Shown piece by piece: positions 35,461-44,541 of a stretch of 49,866 bases of DNA; the stretch's first letter is position 1; the number at the start of each line of letters is the position of its first letter. The notes under the pieces were generated by a model that worked only from the letters and a program-made list of their open reading frames with translations, was not told the DNA's origin and searched no databases. The DNA comes from Paracoccaceae bacterium (GTDB lineage Bacteria > Pseudomonadota > Alphaproteobacteria > Rhodobacterales > Rhodobacteraceae): the NCBI GenBank assembly GCA_947504705.1, contig CANNIA010000002.1, forward strand, positions 1 to 49,866, read 5' to 3'. The translations under genes and the position numbers were made by a program.

Positions 35461-36939
35461 TCAGACCGAAAGGCAGATGTACTTCAACTCCATGTAATCT
35501 TCGATCCCATGGTGGCTGCCTTCGCGCCCCAGCCCGGACTGCTTGACCCCGCCAAAGGGTGCGACCTCGGTCGAGATCAGGCCTGTGTTCACCCCGACCA
35601 TGCCGTACTCCAGCTGCTCCTGAACGCGGGTGATGCGGCCGATGTCACGGGCGTAGAAGTAGCTGGCCAGACCAAAGATCGTGTCATTGGCACGGCGGAT
35701 GACTTCTTCCTCGGTGTCGAACTTGAACAGCGGCGCAAGCGGGCCGAAGGTTTCCTCGGTCGCGACTTTCATCTGGGGCGTCACGCCGGTCACCACGGTC
35801 GGCTGGAAGAAAGTGCCGCCCAATTCATGGCGCTTGCCGCCGGTGACGATCTGGCCGCCGCCTGCAAGCACGTCGGCGATATGCTCTTCGACCTTCACGA
35901 CCGCATCCTCGTTGATCAGGGGGCCCGTGGTGACCCCCGCCTTAAGCCCGTCGCCGACGCCAAGCTTGCCGACCGCAACCGCCAGCTTTTCGGCAAAGGC
36001 GTCATAGACCCCGGCCTGAACGTAGATGCGGTTGGCGCAGACACAGGTCTGGCCGTTGTTGCGGAACTTGGAAATCATCGCGCCTTCGACGGCCTTATCA
36101 AGGTCAGCGTCATCGAACACGATGAAAGGCGCGTTGCCGCCCAACTCCATGCTGCATTTCAGCACCTGCTCGGCAGCCTGCCGCAGCAGGATGCGGCCAA
36201 CTTCGGTCGAACCGGTAAAGGTCAGCTTGCGAATGCGCGGGTTCTCGCAGAATTCCTTGCCGATTTCGGACGACCGCTTCGAGGTGATGACCGAGAAGAC
36301 ACCAGCGGGCACGCCAGCACGTTCCGCCAGAACCGCCAGCGACAGCGCCGACAGCGGGGTCTCAGCGGCAGGACGGGCAACGAAACCGCAGCCAGCGGCC
36401 AGCGCCGGGGCGACCTTGCGGGCGATCATGCCGTTGGGGAAGTTCCACGGCGTGATCGATGCCGCAACGCCGATCGGCTGCTTGATCACCGTGATGCGCT
36501 TGTCGCGCTGATGGCCGGGAATGGTTTCGCCATAGATGCGCTTGGCCTCTTCGCCGAACCATTCGATATAGCCCGCGCCGTAGGCGATCTCGCCCTTGGC
36601 CTCGGCCAGCGGCTTGCCCATTTCGGCGGTCAGAATGGCGGCCAGGTCATCCTGGTTTTCCATGCAAAGATCGGCCCATTTGCGCAGGATCGCCGCGCGT
36701 TCCTTGCCGGTGCGGGCGGCCCATTCGTGGCGGGCCTTGTCGGCAGCCTCAATGGCCCGGGCGGCATCGGCGCGGGTCAGGTCGGGCACGCGGGCGATGA
36801 CATCGCCGCGCGCCGGGTTGGTCACGGCAAAGGTCGCGCCGTCGGCAGCGTCAATCCATTGCCCCGCGACATAGGCCTTGGTCGCCAGCAGCGAGGGGTC
36901 TTTCAACAGCGATGCGAGATCGGTCACGGAATCGAGCAT
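35461..36939 (-). CDS. gabD: Succinate-semialdehyde dehydrogenase, NADP-type
   Basis: A 492-residue aldehyde dehydrogenase. Features: the cofactor-binding TPWNFPNGMIARKVAPALAAG, the Rossmann loop FTGSTEVGR, catalytic Glu in SMELGGNAPFIVFDDADLDKA and nucleophilic Cys in FRNNGQTCVCANR. The C-terminus has GGVKQSGLGREGSHHG. These are the GabD signatures for oxidising succinate semialdehyde to succinate; glutarate semialdehyde is a possible alternative. KPA in the usual VLKPA is changed to ARPAAETPLSA. GGAGG lies before the start. Upstream is the palindrome cluster, and no GABA aminotransferase gene is near. Confidence 0.9.
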   Translation of the reverse strand: MLDSVTDLASLLKDPSLLATKAYVAGQWIDAADGATFAVTNPARGDVIARVPDLTRADAARAIEAADKARHEWAARTGKERAAILRKWADLCMENQDDLAAILTAEMGKPLAEAKGEIAYGAGYIEWFGEEAKRIYGETIPGHQRDKRITVIKQPIGVAASITPWNFPNGMIARKVAPALAAGCGFVARPAAETPLSALSLAVLAERAGVPAGVFSVITSKRSSEIGKEFCENPRIRKLTFTGSTEVGRILLRQAAEQVLKCSMELGGNAPFIVFDDADLDKAVEGAMISKFRNNGQTCVCANRIYVQAGVYDAFAEKLAVAVGKLGVGDGLKAGVTTGPLINEDAVVKVEEHIADVLAGGGQIVTGGKRHELGGTFFQPTVVTGVTPQMKVATEETFGPLAPLFKFDTEEEVIRRANDTIFGLASYFYARDIGRITRVQEQLEYGMVGVNTGLISTEVAPFGGVKQSGLGREGSHHGIEDYMELKYICLSV

Positions 36940-37058
36940 TGTGGGCCTCCATATGCTTTAAGCGACAGGTGCCACGGGATTGACGACATGTCCAGTTGCG
37001 ACGGCGCGATCAGGCCAGAATTTGATCAAACATCCGCGCGACTGGACAGGTTGGGCGC

Positions 37059-37102
37059 CAAATCTTTTCGAAAAGATTTGCAAATTCCTTCGAAGGAATT
37101 TG
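37059..37102. repeat. Two abutting perfect 22-bp palindromes
   Basis: 37059-37080 has half-site CAAATCTTTTC and is perfectly self-complementary around TTCGAA. 37081-37102 has half-site CAAATTCCTTC, also around TTCGAA. They touch without a spacer and start with the same CAAAT. They lie 120 bp upstream of gabD. Could be operators, a REP-like unit or part of a small mobile repeat. Confidence 0.85.
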
Positions 37103-37113
37103 GTCCCATCCAA

Positions 37114-37200
37114 AGCGGTTCATCTCTCGATGGAATCGGAATTCGAACCAAGAGTGTTCGAATTCCGATCCTCGACGCATCCGTGAAGACCTGAACCGCT
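37114..37200. repeat. Long 87-bp hairpin between the coiled-coil gene and gabD
   Basis: Outer 9-bp arms AGCGGTTCA (37114-37122) and TGAACCGCT (37192-37200) enclose 14-bp inner arms (37135-37148, 37156-37169) with loop CAAGAGT. The inner arm again contains TTCGAA and GGAATTC. The right end touches the stop codon of the next gene. It may end that gene's transcript, although no T run is present. Confidence 0.75.
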
Positions 37201-37530
37201 CTAGCCGTTCGCGTGCATCCGTTCGATATAGGCGCGCATTTCCTCGGCTTCATGGCGCGCATCGCGCAAGCCGCCCATCGCCGCCTTCAGTTCCGCTTCG
37301 GTCTGGCTGATCTGGTTCATCAGCTCGGCCTCGCGCTGTTCCAGATAGGCCAGCGCCTGATCCCGCAGCTCTTCCGCCTCATGCAGCGACTGGGCCAGCC
37401 GGTCCATCTCGGCCATGTCGCCGCCGGCAACGCGGGTGAACCGGTGCAAAAGCCAATGGGCGAACCAGCCCATGGCAAAGGCGGCCAAGAGGATGATCGC
37501 GGTGGCGATGACGAATTCGGTGCGGTTCAT
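37201..37530 (-). CDS. Small membrane-anchored coiled-coil protein
   Basis: A 109-residue protein. One N-terminal membrane segment (about residues 6-28, FVIATAIILLAAFAMGWFAHWLL) is followed by a long charged helix (AEMDRLAQSLHEAEELRDQALAYLEQREAELMNQISQTEAEL) with heptad character. No known domain. It overlaps the OmpA-family gene by 4 nt (ATGA) and is likely part of the same envelope complex. Confidence 0.8.
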   Translation of the reverse strand: MNRTEFVIATAIILLAAFAMGWFAHWLLHRFTRVAGGDMAEMDRLAQSLHEAEELRDQALAYLEQREAELMNQISQTEAELKAAMGGLRDARHEAEEMRAYIERMHANG

Positions 37531-39599
37531 TGGCTATCCTCGTCCCCAAGCCCTGCAGGACGTGGCAAGGGTCGTATCGTCTTTTCCGTCGGCGCGACAG
37601 AGGGTCTGGTGTCGTCCACGGCTTCAGGGGCAGGAGCAGCACCATCAGCAGCCTCAACGGGTGCCGCAGCAGCCCCCACAACGGCCTGATCGCCCGGTGG
37701 CAGCACGACTGTCAGGCCCTCAAGCCTTGCTTCACCGCCAGCCCCGCCCGTTTCCGCCACCGGCGGTGGCCCCAACAGGACGAATTCGATGCGTCGGTTC
37801 GCCTCACGCCCCTCTTCCGTCTCGTTATCGGCAATCGCCACCGCTTCGCCATATCCCACCGCCGTCATGCCGGAGGTATCAACCCGGCGACCCTGCAGCG
37901 CCACAAGCACGGCTTCCGCCCGGGCCTGACTTAGCGACTTGTTCCCGTCCTCCGAGCCTTGGGAATCGGTATGGCCCCCGATTTCCATCGCCATTGGCGG
38001 GCACGTCGTCAGGATCGCAGCCAAAGCATCCAGAACCGGACGCGCCGTCGTCGCAAGCTCGGCCGAAGCCGGGGTGTAGGTGATCTTGGTCTTCGCGATC
38101 ACCGCGTTGACATCCGCCGCGCATTCCTCGGGCGTCGGCAGCGAGGCAACCGGGTCCAGCGCCTCGTCATAGCGGACCTTGACCTTGAAGGTCTGGCCCT
38201 GCCCCAGCTTGTCCGACAGAATCTGCGTGATCTTGCGCCGGGTCTCCATCGAGCCGGTCACTCCGCTGACCTCGACCGTATCCGCCCGCACCAGAAGCGA
38301 GCCGTATTCAACCTCGGCCAAAGCCTCGATCCCGGCCAGCACCCGCACGACCCAACCTTCGGGAAGGGTCTCGTCCACACGCGTGGCGGTCAGCACTTCG
38401 GCCCCCTCAAAGGCCGCCCTTGCAAAGGCATCGACGGCGCTGCGCTGCATCGTGTCGGTCAAACGGCCACGAAGTTCAACTTTGCCATCTTCCGACAAAG
38501 TCGCGGTGAATTCCGCCGGTCCCGTCGAAGCCGTCGCCGCTTTTTCCAGCGTCGAGGTCAGCGAAAACACATCCGGCAGGCTGGTCTCCAACTCGCCCAC
38601 CACCTTGTCAAAAGCGGCCTGCGAGACGGAACTGTCGGCCAAAAGCGTGACATCGGCATCCGAAAAGGTGATCGTCGCCGCCCCAAGTTCCGCGACTGCG
38701 TTGATCCCCAGCACCACCGCTTCGCCCCAGCGCGGGGTCGGCGTGCCCAGCCCGATGGTGCAGACCGTCGTATCGACCGCCCCGGCCTTGGTGCCCGCCG
38801 CCAGAATCATGTTCCGCGCGCGTTCGGTATCGGCGGAACAGCTGTCGAACCGCTTGCCGTCGGCGTCAGCCACAAAGCGCATCGTGAAGGGGGTGATCAC
38901 CGGACGCGGGGCCGATATGTCCAGCATCACCTTAACGCCCGCAGGCGCAAGGCCTCGAAGCTCGGTCTCCAGATCAAGCTTCTGTTCTTCGCTGTCCGAA
39001 ATGGCCGTGACCTCGACCAGCGCCTCGCCGACCGAAATCTTCGACCGCTCCAGCATGCCAAGCGCTTCCAGCCCAAAGTCCAGCGCCGGGCCCCAGGTGG
39101 AGGGGGCGGGATAATTTGCCGTCTCAAGGAAGTTCAGCACCTCAAGGTCCGGCGAAATCTGCGTCGCAGCCTCGGCCAGCGCCATCTTGGTCAGCACGCC
39201 CTCGCCCGGAGTTGCGGGCATCAGGCCGATCAGCTGGATGCCATCTTCCGTCCTCAGCATCTGGACCGAGAAGTCCGGCGCCACCACCGCCGAAGCCGGG
39301 GTCACATCCAACTGATCGCGGATGCGCGCAGAATCGATCAGCGAGCCGACCATGTTGACCGCCCGAAAGCGTGCAGCCTCATTCGGGGCCGTGCCGGTCA
39401 GGATCAGCTGCAAGCCATCGGCGTGAACGGTGACCCAGTCGATGCTGCTTTCGGCGAATTTGCCCGAAACCACCTTTTCCGTCCGGTATTCAATGACCAG
39501 CGCTGCCGCAAAGGCAACACCGGCCAGAAAGCCTGCCGCCAGAAGGAAAGCCAGAAGCGCCAGAGTATTGCTGGAAAGGCGGCGGATATGCAGGACCAA
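37527..39599 (-). CDS. OmpA-family protein with BON-like repeats
   Basis: A 690-residue envelope protein. An N-terminal membrane anchor (residues 12-36) is followed by several BON-like modules (for example VHADGLQLILTGTAPNEAARFRAV, and DGKVELRGRLTDTMQRSAVDAFA). The OmpA peptidoglycan-binding domain (about 535-640) has the diaminopimelate-binding Asp and Arg in MEIGGHTDSQGSEDGNKSLSQARAEAV and REANRRIEFVLLG. The tail is Pro/Ala-rich and acidic. Similar to mycobacterial ArfA-type proteins by domain order. It anchors the inner membrane to cell wall. Next gene is the coiled-coil protein, overlapping. Confidence 0.88.
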   Translation of the reverse strand: MVLHIRRLSSNTLALLAFLLAAGFLAGVAFAAALVIEYRTEKVVSGKFAESSIDWVTVHADGLQLILTGTAPNEAARFRAVNMVGSLIDSARIRDQLDVTPASAVVAPDFSVQMLRTEDGIQLIGLMPATPGEGVLTKMALAEAATQISPDLEVLNFLETANYPAPSTWGPALDFGLEALGMLERSKISVGEALVEVTAISDSEEQKLDLETELRGLAPAGVKVMLDISAPRPVITPFTMRFVADADGKRFDSCSADTERARNMILAAGTKAGAVDTTVCTIGLGTPTPRWGEAVVLGINAVAELGAATITFSDADVTLLADSSVSQAAFDKVVGELETSLPDVFSLTSTLEKAATASTGPAEFTATLSEDGKVELRGRLTDTMQRSAVDAFARAAFEGAEVLTATRVDETLPEGWVVRVLAGIEALAEVEYGSLLVRADTVEVSGVTGSMETRRKITQILSDKLGQGQTFKVKVRYDEALDPVASLPTPEECAADVNAVIAKTKITYTPASAELATTARPVLDALAAILTTCPPMAMEIGGHTDSQGSEDGNKSLSQARAEAVLVALQGRRVDTSGMTAVGYGEAVAIADNETEEGREANRRIEFVLLGPPPVAETGGAGGEARLEGLTVVLPPGDQAVVGAAAAPVEAADGAAPAPEAVDDTRPSVAPTEKTIRPLPRPAGLGDEDSQ

Positions 39600-39691
39600 G
39601 GGATCGGACTTCCGGTTCGTCAGGGGCAGGTGGCAGGGTCAGGCAGCAGGAACCCGCAGCCCATGCTTCCTAATGCTTTGCGCGGGCTGGA

Positions 39692-40666
39692 TCAACCAAG
39701 CCAGGCGGCGATGGCAAGAAAAGGCAGGGGAATAAGCCCGGCATCCCGGTTTGAGCGGAAAACAGCCAAGCAAGAGGCCGGATCGTCCAGTTTCAGCCGC
39801 TGCATCTGGATCGCAAGGTGCCAGCCCATCGCCCAGACGCCGCCCAACGACACGACCAGCGCCAGAACCCGGCCCTCACGGATATGGGCAAGAATCACCG
39901 CCGCCCCAAAGCTCAGCACCGTCAGCGCAAAGAAGGCCCAAAGCCACCCCCGCGTCGCCTCACCAAACAGCCGCGCAGTGGACTTCACCCCGATCAGCGC
40001 ATCATCCTCGCGGTCCTGATGGGCATAGATCGTGTCGTAATACAGCGTCCACAGGATCCCGGTGAGGTAAAGCGCCACAGACGCCGGGGGAACCGTCCCC
40101 GCATGGGCGGCCCAGGCCAGCAGCGCGCCCCAGTTGAAGGCTAGCCCCAGAAACACCTGGGGCCACCAGGTGAAGCGCTTGGCAAAGGGATATATCACCA
40201 CCAAAGCCAACGAGGCCGCGCCAAGCCCAATGGCCAGCCGGTTGTAGGTAAACAGGATCAAAGCCGCGATTCCGGCCTGAGCAGCCATCCACAAAAGCGC
40301 CCGCTTCACCGTGACCTGCCCCGACGGCAACGGGCGGCTTTTCGTACGCGCCACCATCGCGTCGATGTCGCGGTCGGTGATGTCGTTCCAAGTGCAGCCC
40401 GCGCCCCGCATCAGAAACGCCCCAAGCCCGCAGGACACCGCCAGCCACAGATCCCAAGGCCGGAACCCGCCCGCCCCACCGGCCAGCGCCAGCGCCCACA
40501 GACAGGGGATGACCAAAAGCCAGGTCCCGATCGGCCGATCAGCGCGGGAAAGCCTCAGATAGGGCCGCGTCGGGCCGGGCGCAAATCGGTCCACCCAATT
40601 GCCCATTGGCGCATCGGCGACAATTCCCTCCCGGTCAGCCTCTGGCATTTGCGGCGCTTGGGACAT
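39692..40666 (-). CDS. ubiA: 4-hydroxybenzoate polyprenyltransferase
   Basis: Attaches the polyprenyl chain to 4-hydroxybenzoate in ubiquinone synthesis. The 324-residue inner-membrane protein has about eight to nine helices, the first Asp-rich site NDITDRDIDAMVARTKSRPLPSG and the second YDTIYAHQDREDDALIG, which bind Mg-diphosphate. The N-terminal extension ending NWVDRFAPGPTRPYLRLSRADRPIG is usual in Rhodobacteraceae. The start at 40666 is chosen; the frame continues to 40762 without family character, and ATG at 40606 is an alternative. It diverges from rsmE with 12 bp between start codons. Confidence 0.93.
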   Translation of the reverse strand: MSQAPQMPEADREGIVADAPMGNWVDRFAPGPTRPYLRLSRADRPIGTWLLVIPCLWALALAGGAGGFRPWDLWLAVSCGLGAFLMRGAGCTWNDITDRDIDAMVARTKSRPLPSGQVTVKRALLWMAAQAGIAALILFTYNRLAIGLGAASLALVVIYPFAKRFTWWPQVFLGLAFNWGALLAWAAHAGTVPPASVALYLTGILWTLYYDTIYAHQDREDDALIGVKSTARLFGEATRGWLWAFFALTVLSFGAAVILAHIREGRVLALVVSLGGVWAMGWHLAIQMQRLKLDDPASCLAVFRSNRDAGLIPLPFLAIAAWLG

Positions 40667-40678
40667 AGGTTCTGGCTC

Positions 40679-41401
40679 ATGTCGGATGCGAAAATCAGGC
40701 TCTATGTAGATCAGCCGCTTGGCCCGGGGCAAGCGGTCCGGCTGTCTTCGGACCAGACGCATTACCTAACCGGCGTGATGCGGCTGACGGTCGGGGCTGC
40801 CGTCCTGCTGTTCAACGGCAAAGACGGCGAGTGGCACGCGACCCTTGCCGAAGTTGCCAAGCGCGGTGCCGTGGCGGTGTGTGAGGCCGAAACCCGCCCT
40901 CAGACCCTGCCCCCCGACCTTTGGCTGATCTTTGCCCCGATCAAGAAGGCCCGCACCGATTTCATCGTTGAAAAGGCGGTGGAACTTGGCGTCCGCCGCA
41001 TCCTGCCGGTGCAGACCCGCCACACCAACTCCGAACGCATCCGGCAAGACCGCCTGCAGGCCCACGCGGTCGAGGCCGCCGAACAGTGCCGCGCGACTTA
41101 CGTCCCGGAGGTCGTGGACCTTCAACCCCTTGACCGCCTCCTGTCCGCATGGCCCGAAACCCGAGCGCTTTACTGGTGTGATGAGGATGCCATTGGCCAC
41201 CCGACCGAGGTTTCCGGCGCGCCCGGCCCGGCTGCCATCCTGATCGGCCCCGAAGGCGGCTTTTCGGCCGACGAGGGTGCCAAGCTGCGCACGATGCCGC
41301 AGGTCCACCCCCTCTCGCTCGGCCCCCGCATCCTGCGCGCCGACACCGCCGCCGTGGCCGCAATCACCCTCTGGCAGGCGCGCCACGGGGATTGGAGATG
41401 A
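40679..41401 (+). CDS. rsmE: 16S rRNA m3U1498 methyltransferase
   Basis: SPOUT-class methyltransferase that modifies U1498 of 16S rRNA. The 240-residue protein has the PUA-like N-domain (QTHYLTGVMRLTVGAAVLLFNGKDGEW) and the knotted C-domain: KKARTDFIVEKAVELGVRRILPVQTRHTN split over the motif, ILIGPEGGFSADE and LSLGPRILRADTAAVAAI. The start at 40679 (MSDAKIRLYVDQ) is preferred over 40649, which would overlap ubiA. The stop overlaps the next gene as ATGA. Confidence 0.94.
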   Translation: MSDAKIRLYVDQPLGPGQAVRLSSDQTHYLTGVMRLTVGAAVLLFNGKDGEWHATLAEVAKRGAVAVCEAETRPQTLPPDLWLIFAPIKKARTDFIVEKAVELGVRRILPVQTRHTNSERIRQDRLQAHAVEAAEQCRATYVPEVVDLQPLDRLLSAWPETRALYWCDEDAIGHPTEVSGAPGPAAILIGPEGGFSADEGAKLRTMPQVHPLSLGPRILRADTAAVAAITLWQARHGDWR

Positions 41402-41946
41402 GCTTCATCCGCCCCGAACTGATCGACGCCACTCGACGCCATACCGAGGTCATCCTTGGGGGAGCCCTCGCCATCCTCGGGTTTTGGGTCGCCAGCTGGG
41501 GCGGTTACTTCTACCTGCCGCTTGGCCTTCTCTGCCTTGGCGTGGGCCTTGGCTGGGCCCTGCTTGCCTGGCGACGGCTGCGGTTTCAGCAGGCGGGCGA
41601 TGCGCCGGGCATGGTCAGGGTGACCGAAGCCCAAATCGCCTATTTCGGCACCCGCGTCGGCGGCTTCGTCGGCTTGCCCGACCTTTCCGAAATCCGCCTT
41701 CTTACCCTGCGCGGGCGGCGGATCTGGAAGCTGAAGCAAGGCGACGGCCAATTGCTGCACATCCCGGTCGAGGCTTTCGGGGCCGAGGCCCTGTTCGACG
41801 CCTTCGCCAACCTGCCCGGAATGGACACCGCCGCGCTGGTCGCGTCCCTTGGCAGCGAGGCCCCTTCGGACAGCAAGGTCATCATGCTCAACGAAGTTGA
41901 CCGGCTGGTCTGGACCCGCAAAGGCGCGGGCGTTGTGGTGCGCTAG
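41398..41946 (+). CDS. Membrane protein of unknown function (182 aa)
   Basis: Two membrane segments (about residues 20-35 and 39-57) are followed by a cytoplasmic beta-rich domain (VRVTEAQIAYFGTRVGGFVGLPDLSEIRLLTLRGRRIWKLK...) that looks PH-like. Overlaps rsmE by 4 nt, so it is co-expressed. I cannot name it, but such proteins follow rsmE in relatives as far as I recall. The inverted repeat 12 bp downstream may end the transcript. Confidence 0.7.
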   Translation: MSFIRPELIDATRRHTEVILGGALAILGFWVASWGGYFYLPLGLLCLGVGLGWALLAWRRLRFQQAGDAPGMVRVTEAQIAYFGTRVGGFVGLPDLSEIRLLTLRGRRIWKLKQGDGQLLHIPVEAFGAEALFDAFANLPGMDTAALVASLGSEAPSDSKVIMLNEVDRLVWTRKGAGVVVR

Positions 41947-41958
41947 GACATAGGTGAG

Positions 41959-41971
41959 ACAGAAGTTCTGT
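41959..41971. repeat. 13-bp palindrome after the rsmE operon
   Basis: ACAGAA-G-TTCTGT, without a T run. It could be an operator for gshA or a weak transcription stop. The 216-bp gap up to gshA also has TTGAC-like boxes, but no convincing -10. Confidence 0.3.
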
Positions 41972-42162
41972 GCAGATCATAACAAAACTTTAACACGAAA
42001 CCCCAAGTCATTGAAATCATTGGGCGCAGATTTCTGTCCACGCTTGACACCCCCGGCCCGACCCGACCTCCCCCCCTTGACTTGGCCCGCGCGGATTGAC
42101 ACCTGTTGGCGTCCCGGCCCCAAGGCCGAACGATTGCAAGCAGCACAGCCCCGGAGCGCGTC

Positions 42163-43509
42163 ATGTCCATTCCCCAATCCGGTGGCGGCCCCATCGAAAG
42201 CTTCGACCAGCTTGCCGCCTATATGGAGGCCGGCAACAAGCCCAAGGCCGATTGGCGCATCGGGGCCGAGCATGAAAAGTTTGGCTGGCTGACCGACACC
42301 CGCCAGCCCCTGCCCTATGCTGGGGACCGCTCGATCTCCGCGATCTTTGCCGCACTTGAGGCCCGCTATGGCTGGACCCCCCTGCGTGAGGGCGAAAACA
42401 CCATCGGCCTGACCCGCAACGGGGCCAACATCAGCCTTGAACCCGGCGGGCAGTTCGAGCTTTCCGGCGCGCCGCTGGTGTCGTCGCTGGACGTAGGGGC
42501 GGAATTGCAAAACCACCTCGACGAAGTTCGCTCCATCGCTGACCCGATGGGCGTGCGGTTCATGGGGATCGGGGCAGCACCAGAATGGTCGCATGAGACG
42601 ATGCCAGTGATGCCCAAGGGCCGCTACCGGCTGATGACCGATTACATGGGCCGCGTCGGGACGCACGGCACGCAGATGATGTACCGGACCTGCACGGTGC
42701 AGGTGAACCTCGACTACGGCTCCGAAGCCGATTTCGTGCAAAAGATGCGCGTGGCGCTGGCACTGCAGCCGGTGGCAACCGCGCTGTTCGCCTCCAGCCC
42801 CTTCTTCGATGGCAAGCTGAACGGCCACCGCAGCTGGCGCAGCCGGATCTGGCGCGGCCTTGATGACAGCCGCACCGGCATGCTGCCCTTTGCCTTTGAT
42901 CAGGGCATGGGGTTCCAAGCCTATGTCGACTGGGTCCTCGATGTGCCGATGTATTTCGTCTACCGCGACGGCAAATACATCAACGCCTTGGGGCAAAGCT
43001 TCCGCGATTTCCTTGCGGGCAAACTTCCCGCCCTGCCCGGCGAAAAGCCCACGCTTTCCGACTGGGCAGACCACATGACGACCGTTTTCCCCGAAGCCCG
43101 CGCCAAGAAGTTCATCGAAATGCGTGGCGCCGATTGTGGCGACCAAGCGCATATCGCCGCCCTCCCCGCCTTCTGGGTTGGCCTCATGTACGACCAGACC
43201 GCCCTTGATGCCGCCTGGGATCTTGTGAAAGGCTTTGACCAGCAAACCCGCGAAGGCCTCCGCGTCGCCGCCTCGGTTTCCGCCCTGCAGGGTGAGGCGG
43301 AAGGCGTCAAACTCCTCGACCTCGCCCGCGCTGCGGTGGGCCTGTCGCACGCTGGCCTTGTGGCGCGGGGACTTGGCGAAGAGATCCAGCTTAAGCCGCT
43401 GGTCGAAAACCTGAAGACCGGCAAAATCCAGGCCGACCGCTGGCTGGACCTTTACAACGGTGCCTGGGGCAAAAGCCTGACCCCGATCTATGAGGCGGCA
43501 AGCCTTTAA
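42163..43509 (+). CDS. gshA: Glutamate-cysteine ligase, plant/alphaproteobacterial type
   Basis: Catalyses the ATP-dependent joining of glutamate and cysteine, the first step of glutathione synthesis. The 448-residue protein belongs to the class shared by alphaproteobacteria and plants. It has WRIGAEHEKFGW, NISLEPGGQFELSGAPL, MYRTCTVQVNLDYG and the region FFDGKLNGHRSWRSRIWRG. The start at 42163 (MSIPQSGGGPIESF) is the usual one; the frame is open to 42106. It ends 3 bp from the convergent membrane-protein gene. Glutathione fits the nearby YghU transferase. Confidence 0.95.
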   Translation: MSIPQSGGGPIESFDQLAAYMEAGNKPKADWRIGAEHEKFGWLTDTRQPLPYAGDRSISAIFAALEARYGWTPLREGENTIGLTRNGANISLEPGGQFELSGAPLVSSLDVGAELQNHLDEVRSIADPMGVRFMGIGAAPEWSHETMPVMPKGRYRLMTDYMGRVGTHGTQMMYRTCTVQVNLDYGSEADFVQKMRVALALQPVATALFASSPFFDGKLNGHRSWRSRIWRGLDDSRTGMLPFAFDQGMGFQAYVDWVLDVPMYFVYRDGKYINALGQSFRDFLAGKLPALPGEKPTLSDWADHMTTVFPEARAKKFIEMRGADCGDQAHIAALPAFWVGLMYDQTALDAAWDLVKGFDQQTREGLRVAASVSALQGEAEGVKLLDLARAAVGLSHAGLVARGLGEEIQLKPLVENLKTGKIQADRWLDLYNGAWGKSLTPIYEAASL

Positions 43510-43512
43510 GGG

Positions 43513-43962
43513 TTAAGAAATGGTGTTCGGCTCCGGGTTGGATTGACCGTCGCCGGAAACCGTCTCGGGCCGAAAACCGTGGTAAAGCCGCGCGAAGGTG
43601 CCACACCACGCGGCCGAGAACGGGATGCCCCAAAGGGCGAGAAACCGCAGGAAATACTCGTCAGGTATAAGGAAGGTCGCCCGGCCGGTCGCTAGGCAGG
43701 CTGCCGCCGAAATGACAAACATTGCCTGTGCCAGCAATCCTCCAAGGGCGCAGCCCCAAAAGGTGACGCGGGTATGGGTGGTGATCCACAACAGAACGGG
43801 CCCGCCAAAGAGCAGATAGGGGATGGTGCCGAACATAACCGCATAGATCGGGATGAGCATCACCCAGAAGAACAGCACCGCGACCACGATCGGGGCCAAG
43901 AGCAGCGCGCCGAAAAAGGCAATCGGGTCGAAGGCTGGTCGAACTGCATTCATTTCCGTCAT
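43513..43962 (-). CDS. Membrane protein of unknown function (149 aa)
   Basis: Four hydrophobic segments (about residues 12-34, 38-60, 66-90, 107-125) make an integral membrane protein. No known family motif is seen. It lies 40 bp downstream of the GbsR-like regulator on the same strand and may be under its control. Converges with gshA. Confidence 0.65.
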   Translation of the reverse strand: MTEMNAVRPAFDPIAFFGALLLAPIVVAVLFFWVMLIPIYAVMFGTIPYLLFGGPVLLWITTHTRVTFWGCALGGLLAQAMFVISAAACLATGRATFLIPDEYFLRFLALWGIPFSAAWCGTFARLYHGFRPETVSGDGQSNPEPNTIS

Positions 43963-44002
43963 TTCTGCATCTCCTGAAATATCTGGGCAAATTTTTTTCC
44001 CG

Positions 44003-44533
44003 TCACCCCTTCGGGATGAAACGCGCCAGCTTTGCCCCCAGCTTCAGCATCATCAGCTGCACCCCGCGCGGCAGGCGCGAGATGTCGCGGTACCAGTCGT
44101 CGAACATCTGCATGGTCTCCAGCGTCTCCTGCATCCGTGCCTTCACCGTCTCGGGCGTGGCATCCGCTTTCGCCTCTTCCGCCACAGCGCGCAGGGCGGC
44201 GATGGTGGGGGCGAACTCACGCTCGCGCCGACCTTCGACAACGGCAGTTGCCAGATCAAACATGTCCTGGATTGCCATAAAGGTGTCCCGCCGGTCGCCC
44301 AGCGCGCGGCTTGCCTTGACCAGTTTCCAGCCCTGCAACTCCTTCAGCCCGGTCGAGACATTCGACCGCGCCAACCCCAGAGTCTCAGCGATATCCTCGG
44401 CGTCCAGCGGTTCGGGGGCGATGTGCAACAGCGCGTGGATTTGCGCTATCGACCGGTTGACGCCCCATTTGGCACCCATTTCACCCCAGTGAAGGATAAA
44501 GGCCTGCATGGCGGGGGTAAGGTGCATCGACAC
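44003..44533 (-). CDS. GbsR/MarR-family transcriptional regulator
   Basis: A 176-residue winged-helix regulator. The N-terminal helix reads ILHWGEMGAKWGVNRSIAQIHALLHI, typical for GbsR proteins. The recognition part is LDAEDIAETLGLARSNVSTGLKELQGWKLV, followed by the wing (RRDTFMAIQD). The C-terminal helices would dimerise. A perfect 9-bp inverted repeat just before the start suggests autorepression. GbsR relatives sense choline or other osmolytes, but here the ligand is unknown. Confidence 0.87.
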   Translation of the reverse strand: MSMHLTPAMQAFILHWGEMGAKWGVNRSIAQIHALLHIAPEPLDAEDIAETLGLARSNVSTGLKELQGWKLVKASRALGDRRDTFMAIQDMFDLATAVVEGRREREFAPTIAALRAVAEEAKADATPETVKARMQETLETMQMFDDWYRDISRLPRGVQLMMLKLGAKLARFIPKG

Positions 44534-44541
44534 AGATCCAT

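Noticed and set aside
41977-43350. 457-residue frame antisense to gshA
   Set aside because: The plus-strand frame has glutamate-cysteine ligase motifs; the antisense one has none.
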